Assembly: GCF_900112865.1 (NCBI RefSeq)
Contig: NZ_FONH01000002.1
Coordinates: 168,713-232,712, forward strand
DNA: 64,000 nt
Source of the DNA: Dyella marensis
Lineage (GTDB): Bacteria > Pseudomonadota > Gammaproteobacteria > Xanthomonadales > Rhodanobacteraceae
Direction of reading: 5' to 3'
Shown piece after piece: positions 58,276 to 64,000 of the stretch. Position numbers and translations under genes: made by a program. Position 1 is the stretch's first letter. Each line of letters opens with the position of its first letter. Below the pieces are notes generated by a model. The model had not been told where the DNA came from and made no database searches. It saw nothing but the letters and a program-made list of their open reading frames with translations.

Positions 58276-60465
58276 TCAGAGATACCGCGTCCAGGTAATC
58301 GTGCTCAGGTTGTCGTTGGTCGCCTGGGTGCTGTTGTTGCAGTTCTTCATGCAAGGCACGGCGCCCGGCTGGTACGTATCCGGCAACTTGCTGTAGTCGA
58401 GCAAGGTGGCGCCGCTCAGCGAGACCGGCTTGGTGTCCGCCGTGTTCTGCGCCGCGGCGGTGATATAGCCGTTGATATTGGTGCTGCCGCCGGTGCTGAT
58501 GGTGTTGCCGGCCATGACCGAGCCGTTGATCACCGAGGACGCGCCGACATTGATGTCGCCGCCGGAGAAGGTATCGCCCACGTAGCCGCCGGCCAGCAGG
58601 GCGACGTTGCCGATCGAATTGGGGATCAGCGTCTTGTTGGCCATATCGCAGAAATTGCTCGGATACACGCCGGCGAAATCCGCCACCTGCTGGTCGGTGA
58701 GTCCCGAACCGGTGGCCAGCCCCGCCGGCGTGGCGTTCGTGCAGATCTGGTCGTAGCCGGCGTAGTTCGGCGCGTCGGTGCGATGCGCGCCGCTGGTGCT
58801 GATGTTGCCGGTGGCGATGAAGCTGTCCAGGTAATAGCCGGTGCTCGGATTGAGATCGCCATGGAACCACAGCACGCCGCGCGCGAAGCTCTTGCCGTTG
58901 AGCGTCCATGCACCGTTGCTGTAGCTCAGGCAATCGTTCTGGTTGGAGAAGGCCTGGCAGATCGTGCGGTACGGCGTGGTCGGCTTCATGCACTGGCCCT
59001 TGCCGCCGCTGGTGAGCGTGCCGGGGACCAGCTTGGTGCACAGGAAATCCTGGTAGCCGCGGCCGTTGGCCTGCGGATACCAGCCCAGGTAATAGGTGCC
59101 GCTGTCGATGCCGTTGACGTTGGACACGGTCACGCGGATCGCGCCGTCGACGAAATCGAACGCGTAGTTGGCCGAGTCCTTCAGCGCATAGGCGTCGATC
59201 GCGGGCTTGTCGACGGTCACCGCCGGCAGCTTGGCCAGCGCCACCGGTGTGATGTCCACCTTCAGGCCCGGCTGCACGGTGACGTTGGCCGACATGAACT
59301 GCGAGCCCTTGGTCAGGGTGCCGCCGATGGTGCCGGTGACGCCGGTCCAGGTGTTCACGCTGAGGTTGCCCTGCCCGGTCAGCTGGCCGACCGAACCGGA
59401 GTTCTCCATGCTGGTATTGCCCTGGGTGATCACCGTCGTCGCGCCGCCGCCGGTCAGCTTGACGTCGCCGATGGCGGTGATCTTCGTGTTGTTGTTGCCG
59501 CCGGCATAGACCACCGAGCCGTTGGCGGTGATGGTGCCGGCGCTGCCGCCGCTGCCGGTCCACACCACCTTGCCCATGGTGCGGATGCTGGAGATGGTCA
59601 CGCCGCCGGCCGGCACGATCACGTCGCCGATCGCGTCGACCGAGGTCGCGCTGCCGCCGTTGAAGGTGACCGTGCCGTTGGACTGCACCGCGAACGGCTT
59701 GGCGCCGCCGTTGATGGTGACATTGCCCAGCGCGCTGATCAGGTCGGCGCTGGCCGCGCCGGTGACGGTCACGTCGCCGTTGGCGTAGATGTTGTTGACG
59801 TGGATGCCGCTGCCCACCGTCACGTTGCCGGTGGCACGGATGGTGTTGATGCCGTCCACCGAGGCGCTGTCCAGGGTCACGTTGCCCTGCACGTTGAGGT
59901 TGGCGTTGTTGCCGCCCAGCACCTTGATGCCGCCGGTGAGGTTGAGATCCTTGTAGATGTTGATCGTATTGATCAGCGTCGGCTGGTTGGGCAGGCCTGA
60001 GGTGGAACCGCCCGAGCCCGGCTGCGGCGTGACGTCGTACACCGCCTGCAGCACGGACTTGCTCGCCGCCGCGGTGCCGTCGGCGGCGCTGCCGACCAGG
60101 TCGACCGTAATGCGGTAGGTGTTGCGGCCCTTGCCGTCCTTGCCCTTGACCACGCTGACCACGTTGGCGGTGAGCGTGCTGCCGGTGATCCGCAGCGCGC
60201 CGGAGAGCTGGGCGAGCGTGCTCTCGTCGGCTTTCTGCAGATAGCGGCGCACCGCTTCGGCGCCGTCCCAGGCGCCGTCCTGCGCGGGCGTCACCGCATG
60301 CAGGCTCAGTTGCCCTTCCTGCGTGCTGCGCACCGCGTGCGCCACGCCGAACGCGGTGGCGGTCATGGCCAGGCCGACCAGGATCACCAGCAACAAGGTG
60401 GCCATGCCGCGCTGGCGGCGGCCGCTGTCGTACGGACGGAATTTGCTCTGGCGGTGCTTGGGCAT
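58276..60465 (-). CDS. PilX-like minor pilin with long beta-repeat domain
   Basis: Protein of 729 aa, last gene of the minor-pilin operon; ATG at 60465 (TTG at 60483 in frame). The N-terminus, R-R-Q-R-G-M-A-T-L-L-L-V-I-L-V, is a PilX-type prepilin helix with a long basic leader. Residues about 150-400 are repeats of G-N-V-T-V / G-D-V-x-V / I-x-A-x-G-x-V steps that form a beta-solenoid (bactofilin- or polymer-type), followed by a C-terminal region with about ten cysteines. Usual PilX is about 200 aa, so this one has a large extra exposed domain, possibly an adhesin tip replacing PilY1, which is absent here. Confidence 0.8.
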   Translation of the reverse strand: MPKHRQSKFRPYDSGRRQRGMATLLLVILVGLAMTATAFGVAHAVRSTQEGQLSLHAVTPAQDGAWDGAEAVRRYLQKADESTLAQLSGALRITGSTLTANVVSVVKGKDGKGRNTYRITVDLVGSAADGTAAASKSVLQAVYDVTPQPGSGGSTSGLPNQPTLINTINIYKDLNLTGGIKVLGGNNANLNVQGNVTLDSASVDGINTIRATGNVTVGSGIHVNNIYANGDVTVTGAASADLISALGNVTINGGAKPFAVQSNGTVTFNGGSATSVDAIGDVIVPAGGVTISSIRTMGKVVWTGSGGSAGTITANGSVVYAGGNNNTKITAIGDVKLTGGGATTVITQGNTSMENSGSVGQLTGQGNLSVNTWTGVTGTIGGTLTKGSQFMSANVTVQPGLKVDITPVALAKLPAVTVDKPAIDAYALKDSANYAFDFVDGAIRVTVSNVNGIDSGTYYLGWYPQANGRGYQDFLCTKLVPGTLTSGGKGQCMKPTTPYRTICQAFSNQNDCLSYSNGAWTLNGKSFARGVLWFHGDLNPSTGYYLDSFIATGNISTSGAHRTDAPNYAGYDQICTNATPAGLATGSGLTDQQVADFAGVYPSNFCDMANKTLIPNSIGNVALLAGGYVGDTFSGGDINVGASSVINGSVMAGNTISTGGSTNINGYITAAAQNTADTKPVSLSGATLLDYSKLPDTYQPGAVPCMKNCNNSTQATNDNLSTITWTRYL

Positions 60466-60484
60466 GGTGGCGCGATCGCTCAAG

Positions 60485-61195
60485 TCAGTGGCGGAAATTG
60501 GGCAGGCACACCGAGAACGCGGCGTGGTCGGCCATGGTCGGCTGGGTGCCGCGGCCGAAGCTGCTGGAAGCGCTGGCCGGTTCGGGGTAGTAGTTCAGCT
60601 GCATCGCGTTGACCGCATCGGTATGCGTGTACGGCCAGCAGGTGCTGGCGAGCGCTTCGAACAGGCCGGTGGCCTGCATGTTGCCCGGCGAGGTCAGCGC
60701 ACGTGTCTGCCAGGTCAGCTGGCCCCAGCTGGTGGCGTCGGTACAGGCCATCGGCTGCAGCGCAAGCAGCTGTGCGCCGTTCGCACCGCCCAGCAGCACC
60801 AGGCCGCCGCAGCGATAGGCGGCCGGATCCGGATTGGCGTTCGCACCGCTGGGGTTATAGCCCCACACCACGGCATTGCCGCGCACCGCGCTGTCGTAGC
60901 CGGCGGCAGCGGTGCCGGTCAGCTTGCCCTTGTCGAACTTGGCATTGGCGATGACGATCAGGTCCTGGCCGGCGGTGGCGCTGACGCCGAAGCCGGCTTC
61001 CTGCAGCCCCACCTGCGCGCCGAGCACGCTGGCGACCACTTCGCCGTCCTGGATGGCCTGGGTCTTCACGTCTTTGGCCACTACCACCATCGACTTGTAG
61101 AGCATGAGCATGCCGCCGACCGTGATCACGCCGATCAGCAGGCCGACCAGCATGCTGATCAGGGTGTAGCCGCGCTGAAGTTGTCCGGTTCTCAC
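60485..61195 (-). CDS. PilW-like minor pilin
   Basis: Protein of 236 aa starting with GTG at 61195, which overlaps the TGA of the upstream gene (GTGA). The N-terminus Q-R-G-Y-T-L-I-S-M-L-V-G-L-L-I-G has the prepilin cleavage site G-Y (PilD peptidase, after Gly) and hydrophobic helix; the usual Glu at +5 is replaced by Ser, as in many PilW. The globular part has paired cysteines. It sits between PilV- and PilX-like genes, the standard fimT-pilV-pilW-pilX order, and should prime type IV pilus assembly in the inner membrane. Confidence 0.82.
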   Translation of the reverse strand: MRTGQLQRGYTLISMLVGLLIGVITVGGMLMLYKSMVVVAKDVKTQAIQDGEVVASVLGAQVGLQEAGFGVSATAGQDLIVIANAKFDKGKLTGTAAAGYDSAVRGNAVVWGYNPSGANANPDPAAYRCGGLVLLGGANGAQLLALQPMACTDATSWGQLTWQTRALTSPGNMQATGLFEALASTCWPYTHTDAVNAMQLNYYPEPASASSSFGRGTQPTMADHAAFSVCLPNFRH

Positions 61196-61776
61196 GACGC
61201 GCTGTCTCCGTAGCCGTGACCATGGCCGTGGTCCTTGCCATTGCCATTGCCATTGCCATTGCCATTGCCGTTGCCATTGCCGTTGCCATTGCCGTTGCCA
61301 TTCCCGCTGCCGCCGTCATCCGACGACGCGCAGGCGGTGACGTCGCCGTTGCCGACGGCGATGGACGGCGCGCTGCTGTTGCCGGCCGGATCGGCGCCGG
61401 TGCACAGCAACACCTGGGTGGTGCCCTGCACGCTGATGCCGTTGACGGTGCGCGCCGCGCCGTCGGCGCAGATCACCTGCAAGGTGGACAAGGTGCCGTT
61501 GGGCGAACGCAGCCTGGCCATGCCCTGGTTGGCCCCGCCGGGACACAGCGAGGCGCCGTAGCGCTGCAGCAGTTCGCGCATCTGTTGCGAGGCGATGCCC
61601 TCCAGGCGCTGGTCTTTGGCGCTGATCGCCAGGCGTCCGGTCATATAGGCGGTGCCGGCGCCGATGATCGCGGTGATCAGCACGGCGATCAGCGCTTCGA
61701 GCAGGACATCGCCGCGCTGGCGGCGGGCGGAGCTGCGCCGCGGCCGGCGCTCAGGGAACGGATACGACGAAGGCAT
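61192..61776 (-). CDS. PilV-like minor pilin with Gly-Asn repeat tail
   Basis: Protein of 194 aa from ATG 61776 (AGGTG six bases upstream); ATGs at 61782 and 61791 are possible. The gene overlaps its upstream neighbour by at least 26 bp. Prepilin motif R-R-Q-R-G-D-V-L-L-E-A-L-I-A-V-L with conserved Glu at +5 after processing. Residues about 90-150 hold two cysteine pairs. The C-terminus is a run of about 12 Gly-Asn dipeptides (61235-61303) followed by K-D-H-G-H-G-H-G, absent in normal PilV. The hexanucleotide repeat could vary in length, and the His-rich end might bind metal. Confidence 0.8.
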   Translation of the reverse strand: MPSSYPFPERRPRRSSARRQRGDVLLEALIAVLITAIIGAGTAYMTGRLAISAKDQRLEGIASQQMRELLQRYGASLCPGGANQGMARLRSPNGTLSTLQVICADGAARTVNGISVQGTTQVLLCTGADPAGNSSAPSIAVGNGDVTACASSDDGGSGNGNGNGNGNGNGNGNGNGNGNGKDHGHGHGYGDSAS

Positions 61777-62245
61777 CTTCATCACCTGCATGGGCCTCGA
61801 TGGATGTGGTCGTGCACGTCGCCGCGGCGACGTCCATGGCCAGCGCCGCGCCGCGGGCGCTGTAGGCGACGCAATGGAAGGCGGCCTTGCTGGCCAGCAC
61901 GATCGAACTGCCGGTCGGCAGCGTGGCGCTCCACGCCAGCGTGCCCTTGCCGCAGGCGGTGCTCTGGTCCGGGCGCGCCACCGCGATGGTGTTGCCGCTC
62001 AGGCAGACGAAGGCGCCCGGTTGGGCCGGATCGGCGATGCCGGAGGGATTGCGCATGGCCAGCGCCTTGGCACGCCCCAGCCCTTCGGCCAGGATGCCCG
62101 CGGCCTCGCGCTGGTGGGCCGAATCGACCCAGGCCTTGGTCAGCGGCAGGCCGACCAGGCAGATGACGAACATCAACGTGATGGTCACCATCAGCTCGAT
62201 CAGCGACATGCCCCGCTGCCGGCGGGGATGCCGGCCGGTCACCAT
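61751..62245 (-). CDS. FimT/GspH-type minor pilin
   Basis: Protein of 164 aa. ATG at 62245 overlaps the end of the PilE-like gene by seven bases; the binding site is weak, consistent with translational coupling. The N-terminus R-R-Q-R-G-M-S-L-I-E-L-M-V-T-I-T has the prepilin site G-M and Glu at +5. The remainder fits the GspH/FimT domain (A-K-A-L-A-M-R-N, G-x-V-C-L, W-S-A-T-L-P). It should serve as a minor pilin in type IV pilus priming; FimT of Xanthomonadales relatives also binds DNA during uptake. Confidence 0.87.
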   Translation of the reverse strand: MVTGRHPRRQRGMSLIELMVTITLMFVICLVGLPLTKAWVDSAHQREAAGILAEGLGRAKALAMRNPSGIADPAQPGAFVCLSGNTIAVARPDQSTACGKGTLAWSATLPTGSSIVLASKAAFHCVAYSARGAALAMDVAAATCTTTSIEAHAGDEDAFVVSVP

Positions 62246-62673
62246 GTGGTGATCGAACCGCAGTCGCCCGGCACCTTGCGCTGGCCGGCGTCGTCGAGGG
62301 TCAGCTGGCACTGCGCCAGCCGGCCGGAGGTGCCGTTGGCGGTGAGCAGGTAGCCGGCGGCGGTGGACTTGACCGTATAGGTGAAGTCCTTGCCCTGCGC
62401 CGGGTGCCAGCCCTTCAGGCCGGTCTCGGTATCGGCCGTGCTGGTGGTGTTCATCACCGGATACGCCAGCTGCCGCTGCAGCGCGTTCTCCAGATTCAGC
62501 GACAGCGCCACCAGGTCGCCCTGGGCGGTGCGCACCTTGCTGCGGGTGATGTACGACAGGTACGAGGAGATCGCGATGGCGGACAGCACGGCCACGATGG
62601 CCAGCACCACCATCAGTTCGATCAGCGAAAAGCCGCGGACGCGCACTGGCGCCGCTTTAAGGTTGCATGACAT
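62239..62673 (-). CDS. PilE-like type IV pilin
   Basis: Protein of 144 aa, first gene of the minor-pilin operon; ATG at 62673 with AGGGGG ten bases upstream. Prepilin site R-G-F-S-L-I-E-L-M-V-V-L-A-I-V-A-V-L, with F+1 and E+5 after cleavage. The globular domain is short with a Cys pair near the end (Q-C-Q-L-T-L-D-D, D-C-G-S), as in the PilE branch of pilin-assembly proteins. The stop overlaps the fimT-like start, so all five genes down to 58276 form one tightly packed operon. No pilY1 gene is present. Confidence 0.87.
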   Translation of the reverse strand: MSCNLKAAPVRVRGFSLIELMVVLAIVAVLSAIAISSYLSYITRSKVRTAQGDLVALSLNLENALQRQLAYPVMNTTSTADTETGLKGWHPAQGKDFTYTVKSTAAGYLLTANGTSGRLAQCQLTLDDAGQRKVPGDCGSITTW

Positions 62674-63578
62674 TGGACGGTCGCCCCCTGTGGCGAAAGA
62701 GCGTCCGCACCTCCGCCCGGGCGGGCGCCGCGGAGAGGTGGCCTGACCGGGAAGGGTGCGGACGATGGCGACAGTGTCCCTGCCCTGCGCCGGCGAATGG
62801 AGTTCCGGAAGGCGCCAGCGTGGGGTCAGTTGAGGCCAGGGTTCCGGAGGGAGCCGCGCACATCCGCGGTTGCGCTCCGCCTGCCCCCCCCTTCTCCGTG
62901 TATGTACCGGCCACATGGTGGACAGGTGTTCGGGGACATGGTGGACACCCCTCAAGAAGGTGGAACCCTTCTCCCTCCGGGAGAAGGTGGCGGCAGCCGG
63001 ATGAGGGTGCGGGCGGAGCGGTGCACATCACCCTTGCGCTCCGCCCGCACCCTCACCCCCACCCCTCTCCCGGAGGGAGAGGGGCTCAGCGTCGCGGTAC
63101 GCGCAAACGTTGCGGCCCCTCGACCTTCAAGATGGAACCCTTCTCCCTCCGGCGACCCGAAGGTAGTCCCCGTGGGAGAGAAGGTGGCGGCAGCCGGATG
63201 AGGGTGCGGGCGGAGCAGTGCGCATCACTTCCACGCTCCGCCCGCACCCTCACCCCAACCCCTCTCCCGAAGGGAGAGGGGCTCAGCGTCGCGGTACGCG
63301 CAAACGTTGCGACCCCTCGACCTTCAAGGTGGAACCCTTCTCCCTCCGGGAGAAGGTGGCGGCAGCCGGATGAGGGTGCGGGCGGAGCGGCGCACATCAC
63401 TTCCGCGCTCCGCCCGTACCCTCACCCCAACCCCTCTCCCGAAGGGAGAGGGGCTCAGCAAAGAACCTCACCACATCGAAAACGCATGCTTCATTCATCC
63501 CCCGCGAATGCCATTCCGGCGTAAAAACCGAGACTTGCGTCTCATCCCTCCGCAGCCCGCGGAGTGCTGGAGACCGCG
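62674..63578. other. Long intergenic region dominated by a tandem repeat
   Basis: No gene is supported in these 905 bp. The promoter of the pilin operon must lie at the left end, and that of the AraC-type gene at the right end (about 63460-63578, which is AT-richer). The middle is the repeat array described separately. Confidence 0.6.
62961..63460. repeat. Three tandem copies of a ~172-bp repeat
   Basis: Copies start at 62961, 63133 and 63330. Each holds TGGAACCCTTCTCCCTCCGG, a GGTGGCGGCAGCCGGATGAG segment, the inverted pair GGTGCGGGCGGAGCG / CGCTCCGCCCGCACC, a CTCTCCC-GGAGGGAGAG hairpin and GCGTCGCGGTACGCGCAAAC. The third copy stops after the hairpin. Copy 2 carries an extra segment of about 25 bp (63151-63175) inside its first hairpin. 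The modules are shared with 43960-44090. Confidence 0.9.
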
Positions 63579-64000
63579 ATGTCACCGATGCCCCCCGACC
63601 GCCTGGTCGTACCCGCCACCCACGTCTACACCCTGCGCCGCCTGCTCATCACGCACGGCGGACCGGTGACTCACGCTCTGGATGAGCTGGACCGGCCGCT
63701 GGCCCAGGCCGGCCAGGGCGGGGCGGTGTCCCTGCGCCTGGACGACCAGTGGTGCGCCCGGGTAGAAAGCCTGGGGCAGCCGGAACTCGGCCACCTTTCC
63801 GGCCGCGCCTGCCGGGTCGCCGAACACGGCGTGCTCGGCTTCGCCCTGCTGAGCTGCGCCAACCTCGGCGAGGCGCTGAAGCTGTGGACCCGCTACGCCC
63901 CCACCCTCGCCGGCGGTTTCGAGATCCGCCAGGCAGTGGTGCCGGGCGGCATGGAATTCACCATCCGCGACCTGTACCCGCTGCTGCCGGGCCGCAGCTT
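63579..64000 (+). CDS. AraC-family transcriptional regulator, N-terminal part
   Basis: The window ends inside this gene; 140 residues are visible from the ATG at 63579, which has GGAG seven bases upstream. The visible part matches the ligand-binding domain of the OruR/ArgR-like AraC branch (Arabinose_bd type): L-L-x-x-x-G at the start, E-L-G-H-L-S-G-R-A and L-G-E-A-L-K-L-W-T-R-Y. The DNA-binding HTH pair should follow beyond the window edge. No target can be deduced; it diverges from the pilin operon across the repeat array. Confidence 0.75.
   Translation, partial: MSPMPPDRLVVPATHVYTLRRLLITHGGPVTHALDELDRPLAQAGQGGAVSLRLDDQWCARVESLGQPELGHLSGRACRVAEHGVLGFALLSCANLGEALKLWTRYAPTLAGGFEIRQAVVPGGMEFTIRDLYPLLPGRS

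Noticed and set aside
62961-63460. CRISPR-like repeat-spacer structure
   Set aside because: The units are about 172 bp tandem copies with internal palindromes; there are no short regular repeats with unique spacers and no cas genes.

Overview
The window is high-GC DNA (about two thirds G+C) with Gram-negative features: a TonB-dependent receptor, a type V autotransporter, type IV minor pilins, a B12-riboswitch-controlled metE and many short palindromic repeats of the type ATTCCGGCCTGCGCCGGAAT. This fits a gammaproteobacterium of the Lysobacterales (Xanthomonadales), probably Rhodanobacteraceae such as Dyella, Luteibacter or Frateuria. That placement is inference from gene content and style; no rRNA or other marker gene lies in the window. 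No tRNA, rRNA, CRISPR array, IS element, phage or replication origin was recognised.

Layout. 299-11532 (minus): a four-gene operon encoding two proteins with a MACPF-like (perforin-type) signature and three copies of a module resembling the P47/TULIP proteins of clostridial toxin clusters. One of the proteins (1927 aa) carries both modules around a long helical region. A lone acyl carrier protein is divergent from it. 12451-13378: an ECF-sigma gene remnant and a HigB-HigA type toxin-antitoxin pair. 13650-16599: a small exported protein, a Tat-exported alpha/beta hydrolase, a cytochrome P460 and a convergent ornithine-cyclodeaminase-like enzyme. 17042-19740: a perfect 26-bp palindrome, a cobalamin riboswitch and metE, whose 3' end is duplicated downstream. 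20255-26688: a sugar-scavenging operon (TonB receptor, phosphodiester glycosidase, MFS transporter, ROK regulator). 26972-32965: exported carbohydrate- and polyester-acting proteins (beta-helix, GH16, beta-helix, PHB-depolymerase-like). 33321-37693 (minus): parvulin isomerase, glycerophosphodiester phosphodiesterase and GH28 polygalacturonase. 38148-42066 (minus): an amino-acid oxidase and an indolepyruvate/pyruvate-type decarboxylase, a plausible two-step route from an amino acid to an aldehyde (with tryptophan, the auxin route).

42589-55041 is rich in signalling and surface genes: an orphan histidine kinase, a propeller/Y_Y_Y sensor that stops just after its membrane helix, an autotransporter with a roughly 66-fold Pro-Ala linker, a five-gene operon (ABC-ATPase/tyrosine-phosphatase fusion, two Roadblock proteins, a small GTPase and one unknown) and two response regulators. 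55678-57999 is a membrane-bound CadC-like regulator with TPR repeats. 58276-62673 (minus) is a type IV minor-pilin operon (PilE-, FimT-, PilV-, PilW- and PilX-like). The window ends inside an AraC-type regulator gene behind a 172-bp tandem repeat.

Together the genes suggest a plant-, soil- or invertebrate-associated bacterium with secreted depolymerases, adhesins and surface motility. The most novel elements are the MACPF/P47 operon and the Roadblock-GTPase operon with its ABC-phosphatase fusion.
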